Under the pieces are notes generated by a model. That model was not told where the DNA came from. It made no database searches and saw nothing but the letters and a program-made list of their open reading frames with translations. Positions 54,481 to 64,000 of a stretch of DNA of 64,000 bases are shown in pieces. Both the position numbers and the translations under genes were made by a program. The DNA lies in the NCBI GenBank assembly GCA_023101725.1, contig JALJCO010008621.1, forward strand, positions 2,463,001-2,527,000, read 5' to 3'. This DNA comes from Atherinomorus stipes (taxonomy: Eukaryota; Chordata; Actinopteri; Atheriniformes; Atherinidae). Position 1 is the stretch's first letter, and the number at the start of each line of letters is the position of its first letter.

Positions 54481-57400
54481 AAATGAACCACGCGCACCCT
54501 CCCCGTTCTCTTCTCTTGGCTTCACTTTTTTTCCCAATCATCTCTTTTGTTTTGTTTTTTTCTCTTTTTTTTTCTTTTTATTTCCCCTTTTGTTTTCCTC
54601 TGTTCCGCTCACCCTCTCATTCCCTCTGGCCACCACACTTTGGGGGCCAAAATGTGGTCTGTCGATAGAATCAGTGGAAAACTGTTTGGAAACCCAAACC
54701 TCAGTTAAATTATTTGATTACAACCTCCCATTACTTGCTGGTTTGGAGGTATTAAAAACTCGCTGAGAAGTAATGATTTCCATTTTGTGTTGGAGTTGTA
54801 ATACTATATTTGCTGTACTTTCTATCCAAGAACAATAGATAACAGTTGCTTGATCTTTTTAGTTGTTTTAACAATCATAAATTGACAATGAATAAGGGAC
54901 TAAATTAACTAAATGGGATGAAAAAATGACTAGAAGATGAGGCACTATTAAACAAAAATGGAAAACTTGTGTAATTCAGTAAACTACTGCTAACCAAAAA
55001 TGATCATTTTCTCATCCTGTGGGGAAAGTATAAGTTAGTCTGCAGTAGTTGACTAATTAGCCAAAAGTCACAGAAACATGACCTTGCTGTACAACGGGAG
55101 ATAGACAAGGACTAATTAAGGCTACCTTGTCTCTCACCAGCAATTAAAAAACAACAAAGCTCTGCAAATTTTTTACCCCAAATCTCTCTGTCTCTTTGTC
55201 TTTGCCTCTCATGCTATCTCGACCTAATTTATCCTTTTCATTTATCTCCTGAAAAATGAGTTCCTTGAAATCACAGAGCCATGGCAGAAGAGTCTAGGAT
55301 GTGAAAGAGTCATATAAAAAGGACTGGGAAGAGGAGGAGAGGATGAGAGGAGTTTGATGACGTAGTTCATCTTGTAGCAAGGGGTTATTTACAAGAGGTT
55401 GCACTGGAACACATGCACATACAGTACCTTTCTGTCTACATATAAACACATTTGTATGTGTGCGTATGTGTGCATATGATTGTGTGTGATTGGGCTGTTT
55501 GGCAGGTAGAAGGCTGTGAGTGCAGCCTGTCACAGCCCAGCCCTGATTACTCTGCACCATTCATCAAAGTGTCACCTCTCTGACAGCCGCTAATAAATAT
55601 ACTGCCACAGACCCCCACTCGCACCTGGCAGCGCACCACATCAACACACACAAGCACATGCACGTCATCACATACACACACGCTCACTCTGCCACCCCCA
55701 GCAGCCCGGCGCAGCACCAAACACAGCTTGAACAGCAACACATCCTAGAGCTCATTTGCTAATTGCTGCATTTCCCATCAATTCTGTTTCCATCTTGTTC
55801 AATGTCAACAGGAGTGAAAAGATCAGAATAAATTAATAAATTATATAAATAACCAATGGATAAACATGTTACATGACTTCTTTTTACATGTTTTTACCTT
55901 GTACCCTTTTACCATCATGCTATGACATGATTTCACAATTTTTTAATTGTAAAATGTAATAGACTAATATCAAATACATCTCAGCTGTTCTAGATTTTGT
56001 TTTAAACTTTTTTTTTCTTTTTTTTTTTAAGATTCTTCATTCAAAATCAATGCATCTTTTATTTAGCAACCAAACAAATTGTCGTGCAAACAACTGAAAC
56101 AATTCGCCAGCCTTTGGTAATGCAATGCTTCAAGAGGCCGCAAAAATACCAAAGACTGCTACCTCAAAAATGTGCATTTACATGTAATTGCTGGTTTGCT
56201 TTTCTTTATTTTAATTCATTTATAGTCAGTGTGGAACACACACCCATGTGGTCATCTTTCCTCTGTTTGCCTATGATTAGGCACCATATGATTGCTGCAA
56301 TGATTTGCTCTCTTACTGTAAGTGCAATCTTTCCGACTGCTGTCTCGGCTACGGCAGATGCTCCCCAACTCCCCCTGTTGGGAGACAGATGAAGCGTGTG
56401 ACTCAACAGGGCTGTGTGAGTGGCTGTGTGTGCGCGTTACACAATGCGTGGGACTTTGGTGATCTGGTGGCGGAAGCGTGGATATTGGTGTATCCTGCAC
56501 TGGAAGGTGTCCTTGCCAAGCTGAGCGTGTGTTTGTGAGAGTCTGTGGGCGAGTGTGTGTGGACACGAGGCTGTGGGCATGCTGTGCTGGCAGATGGCAT
56601 TACTGCATTGCCGGGCCACCCTGGCTAACATGGGGGAGGACAGGGAGAAGGTGGGAAAGGGGGAGGAAAAAGGATGTGAGTCAAAGCAGGGTGAGTGAGG
56701 GTGGCTGTAAAAATGAAAACAGTTAAGGGGGAGTAGACAGCAGGGGGGAGGAAACTTTGAGTTATGAGAAGGAGAAGGTTGATGAGGGGATGAATGAATA
56801 TTTTATGATAATGAGCAAAGTACAAAGAGGCTGCAGTAAAGCAAAGCAGCACCAACTCCTCCCATAGTTCAATAACTAAAACAAGACTTTCATCCAGTAC
56901 AATGCTGTTCACGTCGTATAAATGTTTTACTTCTCAATTCTGTGGTGGTCAGTTGCCAGCTGCGCTCCAGTTTATACTGTATGCATGTGTTGCAGAGCAC
57001 TGCGTGCCTGCTGGGCAGCAAGGCTTGGCCAGGTGTGGAGTGGGAGTACTGGGAAGACTGGGAACAGTGGGCCTGTTAATTAGAGAGAGGTGATTAATGG
57101 GACGACAGAGAAGAAGCACAGTGTTAGGAAAGAGAGATGAAGGAAGGTGGGAAGAGTTGAGGGGAGAAGGCAGGTGGAGGTGCAGAGGGAAGAGGTAAAA
57201 TGTTTGGGAAACAGGGAGTAAAAAATAAATTTTCAAAAAGTACATATCAAACCAGATGCTGCTGCTAATGTTGTCTGTCATATCTGGATCTCATCAGTGT
57301 GTGACTTTGGTGATGTCTGAATTGGGATTAGGTGTGTTATTGAGATGTAAGAAGTGGCGTTGTGACAAACACTCCTCAGGGGTTGTGGCATGTAAACACC

Positions 57401-58290
57401 AATCATTTGGCAGATGCGCTGTGAGCAAATTGGCAGTGTATTCCCCATGGCCAAGCCACACACCATTATCAGGATTGAGACTAATCGTGTGCCGTCTCCC
57501 ATATGAAGAGCAATTAATTCATACTGAATCAAACTGCAAGAGAACAGAGTGTAGGGTCAGAAAAGTAGAAGAGATGCAGTAATGGTGAAGACAAGAGTGA
57601 AGGGAAGTGAACAAGAAAAAGGAAGCTGAAGTTAAAAAAGAAAAAAGGAGTTAGCAGACAGTCTGATTCCTTTTTTAGTTGGACCAAAATTCTTTGGAAA
57701 CAAATTTCTTTGATCGACGCTTTCAGATTGAGTCCAGAAGCTCTTATACAAAGTGGAAAGTGACAGCAAGAAAGGACTTGTGAAATAGTTTGAAGCAGCC
57801 CAGCATTTATATTTGCATTTACATAAATATTTGACAATACTATACTTTTACAATATCTGTATTTGCAGAAAGATGACACTTATAATGAATCATTAATAAG
57901 TGGCTTCCCCATTCTCACCTCAATCCAGTCCTGAGGCATTGTAGTCCAGAGACGGCCCAATCAGGCACCAAGCCATTTCTTCCTGTTTGATTGCTCTGTG
58001 GCCAGCACGATTAAAGAGGAGACTAAAAGGTAATTTTTCACTATGATGGACAGAAGGAGAAAGAAAAGTAGAGCTGGTCTTGGTTTAATCTCCTGCAGAT
58101 GGGGGGAGTTAAAGAGAGACAGAGGCGAGAGGAGGAAGGCCATCATTTCCAGGGATACAGTACCTAAATTAATCGTCCAGCCTGATGGCCTATTGGATAA
58201 GATAAGTAGCATTATAATAAAAAAGGCCATATTAAAAAAAAGCAGTCGCTGCTGACAAGCCAAGGGAAGCTAAGGGAGGCTATTCAAACC
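54481..58290. other. Unique noncoding sequence
   Basis: T-rich block at 54530-54590, TG/CA-rich tracts at 55440-55490 and 55645-55685, and a purine-rich block at 57080-57200. The stretch 57265-57540 is complex, non-repetitive and without a frame. It is another conserved-element candidate. No gene seen. Confidence 0.5.
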
Positions 58291-58296
58291 ATCTCT

Positions 58297-58299
<3 letters not shown>

Positions 58300-58383
<84 letters not shown>
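58300..58383. repeat. (TA)n(CA)n microsatellite
   Basis: About 48 bases of TA followed by about 36 bases of CA. It directly abuts the left end of the Tc1 element and has probably replaced its left TA duplication. Confidence 0.95.
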
Positions 58384-58388
<5 letters not shown>

Positions 58389-59840
58389 GTGTGAAAAAGT
58401 GTTTGCCCCCTTCTTGATTTCTTTTTTTTTTTTTTTTTTTTTGCATGTTTGTCACACTTATATGTTTCAGATCATAAAACAAATTTAAATGTGAGACAAA
58501 GATAAAAGTAGAAAGGGGGGGGGGGGGAGTGATTGCCCCCTAAACCTATTAACTGGTTGGGCCACCCTTAGCAGCAACTGCAATCAAATGTTTGCGATAA
58601 CTGGCAATGAGTCTTCTACAGCGCTGTGGAGGAATTTTGTTCCACTCATCTTTGCAGAATCGTTGTAAGTCAGCCACATTGGAGGGTTTTCAAGCATGGC
58701 CTGCCTTTTTAAAGGTAATGACACAGGATCTCAACCAGATTCATGTGGGGACTTTGACTAGGCCACCCCAAAGTCTTCATTTTGCTTTTCTTAAGCCATT
58801 CAGAGATGGACTTGCTGGTGTGTTTTGGATCATTGTCCTGCTGCAGAACCCATGTGTGCTTCAGTTTGAGGTCACCAACAGATGGCTGGACATTCTCCTT
58901 CAGGATTTTTTGGTAGACAGCAGAGTTCATGGTTCCATTTAGCACAGCAAGTCTTCCAGGTCCTGAAGCAGCAAAACAGCCCCAGACCATCACACTACCA
59001 CCACTATATTTTACTGTTGGTATGATGCTCCTTTTCTGAAATGCCGTGTTACTTTTACGGCAGATGTAATGGGACCTAAACCTTACAAAAAGTTCAACTT
59101 TTGTCTCGTCAGTCCACAGAGTATTTTCCCAAAAGTCTTGGGATCATCAAAATGCTTTCTGGAAAAACTGAGACGAACCTTTATGTTCTTTTTGCTCAGC
59201 AGTGGTTTTGGTCTTGGAACTCTGTCTTGCAGTTCTTTGGATGTTGTTCTGGGGTCTTTTGTGACCTCTGGATGAGTAGTCGTCATGCTCTTGGGGTCCT
59301 GGGAAGGTTCACCACTGTCAAGTTTTCACCATTTGTGAATAATGGCTCTTACTGTGGTTTGCTGGAGTCCCAAAGCTTTAGAAATGGTTCTGGAACCTTT
59401 CCAGACTGATAGATCTCAATTATTTTCTCATTTTTTCCTGAATTTCTTTGGATCGCAGCATGATGTCTAGCTTCTTAGGATCTTTTGGTCTGCTTAAATT
59501 CATCAGGCAGGTCCTATTTAAGTGATTTCTTGATTGAGAACAGGTGTGGCAGTAATCAGGCCTGAGTGTGGCTAGAGAAATTGAACTCAGCTTTCCAAAG
59601 ATGTGAGAAACCACAGTTTGTTTTAACAGGGGGGGGGGGGGGGGGGGGGCAATCACCTTTTCACACAGGGCCATGGAGGTTTGGATCCCCCCCCCCCCAC
59701 TAATAAAAATCTTCATTTAAAAACTGCATTTTGTGTTTGTTTTATCTTTGTCTCACATTTAAATGTGTTTGATGATCTGAAACATAAGTGTGACAAACAT
59801 GGGAAAAAAAGAAGGGGGCAAACACTTTTTCACACAGTTG
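58384..59840 (-). mobile_element. Tc1-type transposon, decayed
   Basis: Ends CAGTTGTGTGAAAAAGTGTT (58384) and AACACTTTTTCACACAGTTG (to 59840), followed by TA 59841-59842. The inverted repeats extend about 100 bp, including TTTGTCACACTTATATGTTTC and its partner near 59778-59800. This is the common teleost Tc1 family whose tip reads GTGTGAAAAAGTGTTTGCCCCC. Transposase runs on the minus strand. Poly-G/C tracts (58517-58528, 59629-59649, 59688-59699) replace what are usually T-rich or short G stretches. Confidence 0.92.
58549..59461 (-). pseudogene. Tc1 transposase pseudogene
   Basis: Cut-and-paste transposase with a paired-type DNA-binding N-terminus and a DDE catalytic domain. It starts at ATG 59461 (MLRSKEIQEKMRK), where the frame already breaks after 13 codons. 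A second piece (59286-59083) holds the middle DNA-binding part (TSKELQDRVPRPKPLLSKK). A third (58993-58709) holds the catalytic core words VWGCFAASGPGRL, QQDNDPKHTSK (second catalytic Asp region) and WPSQSPHMNLVEI, where active enzymes have WPSQSPDLNPIE. The C-terminal part ends at TAA near 58551. Multiple frame changes and the altered WPSQSPDLNPIE box show it is dead. The usual length is about 340 residues, which the span matches. Confidence 0.9.
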
Positions 59841-59842
59841 TA

Positions 59843-60439
59843 GGCCACAACAGACCGCTGTCTACAGCAGGTTCTGCTCCGGTGTTGTCTTCATCACCTT
59901 CATACAGGGCCAACTTTAACTAGTTTGGGATTAAAACAGGCAAAGACTACATCAACGCTACGTTTGGAAAGGTGGCGATTAGGGACTTCCCTACATTACT
60001 GTTGGTAAGTCTCGCTCCTTGTGTAACATTATGCTTTATTATGTATGAGATCCTGGTAGACAGTAGACAGACTAGCTAACTGCTTACAAGCTAACGATAT
60101 AAACTTAAAATGCCATCTGATTTATGACCACCGTACTTCGCATTAAATCTCCGGGATGCGTTGTTATGCAGCGTGAATGTTTGTAAATGGCTCCACAATA
60201 AGTTTTTTTCTTCTTTTTATTTTCTGTCTCTGAGCAGAGGACGGTACACACAACTACAATGTTTACAGTTTACAGTGTTGTGATGCTGCCATGAGCCGTG
60301 AACTGATTAATGACTGGTCGCACCGTGATACTCGAATTGTTACAGTACCAGTCTCCCAACTACAACACGGGAATAATTTCTGCCACCACGGTGGTTTAAT
60401 CCAACATGGTGACCATGGTGAAAGACTAAAATCATGTAA
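59843..60439. other. Noncoding sequence with one exon-like stretch
   Basis: Between the Tc1 and hAT-type elements. An 81 bp open stretch at 59924-60004 is flanked by a possible acceptor (CTTTAACTAG) and a consensus donor (GTAAGT at 60005-60010) and reads FGIKTGKDYINATFGK and onward. It is not recognised and not called as a gene. Confidence 0.4.
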
Positions 60440-60447
60440 TCTGAACC
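60440..60447. repeat. 8-bp target duplication of the hAT-type element (left)
   Basis: TCTGAACC, perfectly repeated at 61865-61872. Confidence 0.95.
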
Positions 60448-61864
60448 TAGGGATGCACGATATAATCGGCCCCCCATCCATATCGGCCTATATCAGCCTT
60501 AAAACTGAATATCAGACATCGGCCACCCCACGATATTTAAACAATATTTAACAGACAAGCCTGCTGTTTTTTAAGTCTAAAACACACCAAAATCTTCTTC
60601 CTCAAAAACTTCTTTACAGACTTCAAAACTTCTAAAGACTAAAGGGGGGTTTAGGGCAAGGGGGGTTTGGGGGTTAAAATCGCGCCCTGACGCAAAAAGT
60701 GGGATTGGTGGTTTAAAAATGAGAGAGGCTTGTTTTTTGGTGTCTGCGCTGATGTGAGGGGGGGGGTGAGCGGGCGAGCGGCGGCGGCGGCGGGGGGGGG
60801 GGTGGCTTTTCCTTTTTCCTTTCATTTCTCTGTTTGTCTGTGGAGGGGGGGGGGGGGGGGGGGAGGGTAAAAAAAAGGAAAAAGGAGGGGGGGGTTGGGG
60901 AATTGGTCTGTGGGTCGGTAAAAAATGATTGGGGGGTTGAATAGTTAAGTTTGGGGCGGCGGGGGTTGCGGCGGAGCGGCCGGGGGGGGGGGGAAAAACA
61001 AGGGAAGATCATTTTCCCGCTAGATGAGAGGGTTCCCTGGTTTCTGTGTTTCTCTCCGCAGAAAAGTGTGTTGTGAAATGCTCGCTCTGATTGGTCGACG
61101 CCCCGCGCAAGACGCCAAAGTTCAGATTTTCCAACTCCGGCGTCTGCGCCCTGACACGCGTCGGGCGTCAACGCTCAAAATCTAAAACTCGACGCGCGAA
61201 ACGCGCGCGCGCCTCGACGCGCCGCGCCCGCGCACGAACGCGCCGCAGGTTTCGACGCCTCCTCCACGCGCGTCGGCCATTGACTTTGCATGTAAACCTG
61301 ACGCCCTTGACGCCCAAATCGCGCTTGGTCTGAACACACTGTAAGTGTGGGAAAAAATATTAATACACTGAAATATTGTGATATTTTCATATGCTGATAT
61401 CATATTGACATTTAAAAACGTGGTATTGATCTATTTTACTAAAGAAATCTTGCGATATTTCATAGTTCTGTTACAAAATCTCGCAAGAATTCACAAAATT
61501 TGTGATATTTTCAAATGCTGATATATTGACATTTAAAAACGCAGTATTGATCTATTTTACTAACGAAATATTGCGAGAGTTTTTAACCGATGAAATCTCG
61601 CAAGATTCTGTCAGTAAATAGATTGATACCACTTTTTTAAATATCAATTTGATATCGGCATATGAAAATATATTTCAGTGTATCGATATTTTTTCCCACC
61701 CCTATTTTTGAAAATGGCAGAAATCGATAACATAACTGTTATTTGCAATGACTGCTTATTTTTTTCAGCTCTAATATCGGTATCGATATCGGTTATCAGT
61801 CACATGACTTTTAAAATATCTGCATATCGGTTATCGGCCAAAATACCAATATCGTGCATCTCTA
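60448..61864. mobile_element. hAT-type non-autonomous element with rich interior
   Basis: Ends TAGGGATGCACGATATAAT and ATATCGTGCATCTCTA, with a perfect 8-bp duplication TCTGAACC on both sides, the hAT signature. The right half contains long inverted AT-rich arms (CGATATTTTCATATGCTGATAT, AATCTCGCAAGA). It is the inverse of the truncated copy at 24569-25305. Between about 60650 and 61350 it carries G-rich and CpG-rich DNA absent from that copy, so a second insertion is likely. No transposase. Confidence 0.88.
60650..61350. repeat. G-rich and CpG-rich insert inside the hAT element
   Basis: The other copy of this hAT family passes from TAGTCTTTAG through a C-run directly to the AT-rich arm. Here about 700 bp lie in that gap. 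Part one (60650-61000) is G-rich with several long G-runs. Part two (61075-61345) is dense in CpG, with repeated GACGC and CGCGCG words, and ends GGTCTGAACACACTG. That end resembles a hAT terminus in reverse complement (CAGTGTGTTCAGACC). The left end and duplication were not found. Confidence 0.55.
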
Positions 61865-61872
61865 TCTGAACC
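61865..61872. repeat. 8-bp target duplication of the hAT-type element (right)
   Basis: TCTGAACC, partner of 60440-60447. Confidence 0.95.
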
Positions 61873-62042
61873 TGCACAAGTTATCTGAGGGGGTTTTCTG
61901 AAGACAGTCACTCCTCCTGTGCTGTTATTACCATTTTCAACTGTATATTTACTCAACACTTTCAGATCATATCTTAACCTCATCTCCATTAAAAGTGTAA
62001 CCTTGCATCCTATCTGTAACATTGCTCAGATTTATCTCTCTC

Positions 62043-62043
62043 T

Positions 62044-62098
<55 letters not shown>
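62043..62098. repeat. (CA)n(TA)n microsatellite, left of LINE tail
   Basis: CA units then about 20 TA units, ending where the LINE tail begins. The mirror-image order (TA then CA) follows it at 62222-62282. Confidence 0.95.
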
Positions 62099-62101
<3 letters not shown>

Positions 62102-62219
62102 CCTGTGACAGACTGGCGACCTGTCCAGGGTGTACCCCGCCTCTCGCCTGATAATAGCTGGGATAGGCTCCAGCAACCCCCGCGACCCTGAACTGAATAA
62201 GCGGTACAGAAAATGACTG

Positions 62220-62220
<1 letters not shown>
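62099..62220 (+). mobile_element. LINE 3'-tail fragment
   Basis: The words GACTGGCGACCTGTCCAGGG, TACCCCGCCTCTCGCC, GGGATAGGCTCCAGC and AAGCGGTACAGAAAATGA follow the widespread 3' tail of L2/RTE-like LINEs in fish. Only about 120 bp are present, as is typical of severe 5' truncation. No coding part remains. Confidence 0.8.
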
Positions 62221-62221
<1 letters not shown>

Positions 62222-62266
<45 letters not shown>

Positions 62267-62282
62267 TACACACACACACACA
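62222..62282. repeat. (TA)n(CA)n microsatellite, right of LINE tail
   Basis: TA units then CA units, the mirror order of the tract at 62043-62098. Confidence 0.95.
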
Positions 62283-64000
62283 TAAACACACAAACGCACG
62301 CACACTCAAGATCAGCTTTATTACATTGGAAATATTTTTACACTTTTATTGAACAGTTTCCTTATTTATGAATGAAAGCATGCAAAAAAAAACACAAAAA
62401 ATTATGAGCAGCAAAAGGTTTCCTGCAGCCAGAGAGACAGAAGAGAGTCTGAGCAAAAGAAACATTTTTTAAGCCTCTGTAATTCATCACTGTGTCACAG
62501 GAGAGCCCTGTTGTGTACGTAATTCTAAGTGGTGATCACAACTTGAGGAGTTGTAGAGGGAGGCAAAGTAACACTTAAAGCTGTGCAAGAACAGTGAGTT
62601 TGTCAACTTCATGAAAAGATTTATTTCTCATATGAACTCCAAGAGGGGATCTGCTTGGAAGAAAAGAAAGATGTCAAGCAACTGTAGTCAGAAAGCAGTA
62701 AAAAAAAATAATAATAATTTGAATTTTTTTTTTTTTTTTAAATCTAAGTTGAAGAATACATCCTATAGTGTTCACAAACAAGGGAAAACACCACCACAAT
62801 GGTTGGGACAGCAGAATATGACGAGCTGCAGCTAGCTGTTCGAGCTATTAAGTATCAGAAAGAAATTAAACATGTCCATCATAATATATCACAACCAAAG
62901 GTGATGTGTTCATTTTACTTTGTTTCATGGATTTAATTTCTTCTTCTTTTTTCCCTGAGGCTACAAAAGCTTCTGTTTTACAGGCTGGAGCTGGTGAAAG
63001 TTGGACATTTTTCATTCAATTAATTTTCTGTCACTTGTCTAATCAATAAATCAACAAAAGTATCTGCAGTACATACTTAAACAGTGTGCTTTGGGTTAAA
63101 AAATGTTTATCTTGACCATGTCAGAGTCTTTTAATCCTAAACAACTCTTATGTACTGGAGGCTAAAAAAAAATGGTCAACTTCTAACTGAATTAAGACCA
63201 ATCAATTGAGCCATTTCATTCACAGATGGATATGTGATTGATTACAAGTCTTGGCATCAGTATATGCTCTGCTCAGCATTCTTATTACCAGATATGCTTG
63301 AAATCAGCTCTGTTTTGCTAATACATTAATATCTTTGATCACCAACGGACCGCAACACCTTTCGTCTCAGTGCTGTCCTGGCAACTTAACTGGAGAAAGA
63401 GGTTGATCAGCTTGTTAAGTCAATCTCTCTACCCCCTGCTTTGATGTAGGTGTGTGGGGTTTTTTTCTGAGCCCATTGTGTATGTGTTTGTGCATTTTGT
63501 TTTGAGCACTTGTGCATATCAGCAAACTCTTGAATGGAGTCTGATGGCTCGCTTGCAGCCCCAGTTTCGCTCCCACTGAGTGATTGTGAGCGTACGTTTC
63601 CTGCAGAGCAAACATGTTAGTTCGTCTGCTCTCACAGTGGGCAAACAGCGAAGGGGGGCTCATGAGCGGTGTTAATGGAGAAAAGAAGGAGTGGGGTAAA
63701 GGGTAGCATGTGGAGGCAGAGCAGGAAGAGTGGGGGGGGGGGGGGGGGGAATAATTTAATGTGGAGTAAGACTTACGTCAGTACTTAATGCAAGTGGTTA
63801 CTGGTGTTTATGTGTATTGTATACGTAGTATGCACACTGCGCGTGTGTGTGTGTGGGTGTGCGCGTGTCTGTGAGGGCCACAGGGCAACCTTGGAGAAAC
63901 TCCACTAATTGCAACTACTGGGTTTTACCTGAGGGTCTTCTCTGGCTAATATCATTAGCTAATCTGCTGTGTGTTGTCCCCCTTGCCCTCTCCATCAGTG
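62283..64000. other. Unique noncoding sequence
   Basis: No exon supported. Has T/A runs at 62727-62740, a G18 run at 63732-63749 and a TG-rich tract at 63841-63865. The terminal 100 bases include AATATCATTAGCTAATCTG, which may be part of a regulatory element running off the window. Confidence 0.55.

Noticed and set aside
60713..61171. 152-codon proline-rich minus-strand frame
   Set aside because: Produced by G-rich tracts in the hAT insert. No start context or domain.
61967..62309. Open frames of Tyr-Ile and Cys-Val repeats
   Set aside because: Direct translations of (TA)n and (CA)n microsatellites.

Overview
The window looks like nuclear DNA of a teleost fish. The evidence is the mix of mobile elements: a Tc1-type transposon with the classic fish terminal sequence, an L1/Tx1-group LINE, a jockey-superfamily (Rex1/CR1/L2-like) reverse transcriptase, LINE tails of the fish 'gactggcgacctgtccagggtgtacccc' kind, TTAA-flanked Kolobok- or piggyBac-like short elements, hAT, Harbinger-like and other miniature elements, and many (CA)n, (TA)n and poly-G/C tracts. 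I found no convincing exon of a host protein, no tRNA or rRNA gene, and nothing bacterial or viral. It is best read as intergenic or long-intron sequence with nested transposons.

Layout. 1-5.2 kb: unique DNA, a 1.46 kb Harbinger-like deletion derivative (1229-2686), then diffuse repeat-derived sequence. 5.3-7.05 kb: a 200 bp hairpin, a 386 bp miniature element carrying six 16-bp palindromes at about 21-bp spacing (5956-6341), and the first copy of a TTAA-flanked dispersed repeat; its second copy lies in opposite orientation at 9720. 10-17.5 kb: mostly unique DNA, with two TTAA elements that abut at one shared TTAA (14272-15415). 17.5-25.3 kb: a third dispersed-repeat copy, a dead LINE (17931-19110), a miniature element with a perfect 9-bp duplication (19260-19830), a second Kolobok-like copy (21518-22003), and a truncated hAT-type element. 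25.3-35.1 kb: mainly unique DNA.

35.2-43.8 kb is the main structure. A transposon with inverted repeats of about 460-520 bp and a 7-bp target duplication is split by a full-length L1-group LINE on the minus strand (36927-43288). The LINE has a 16-bp target duplication and a canonical TTTT/A nick site. Its ORF1 is intact. Its ORF2 has intact endonuclease and reverse transcriptase motifs but three one-base shifts, all in homopolymers. Its 3' end appears to carry a 45 bp transduced segment between two poly(A) tracts.

43.9-46.4 kb: a tRNA-type SINE interrupted by a TA-flanked element, then a TTAA-flanked element. 46.4-58.3 kb: unique DNA and microsatellites. 58.4-59.8 kb: a decayed Tc1 transposon. 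60.4-61.9 kb: a hAT-type element with a perfect 8-bp duplication and a CpG- and G-rich interior. 62.0-62.3 kb: a LINE tail between mirror-image (CA)(TA) microsatellites. The remainder is unique.

The only genes are those of the transposons. The LINE ORF1 protein (RNA-binding trimer) and ORF2 protein (endonuclease plus reverse transcriptase) would act together in target-primed reverse transcription. Every short element lacks a usable transposase and would depend on enzymes supplied from elsewhere.
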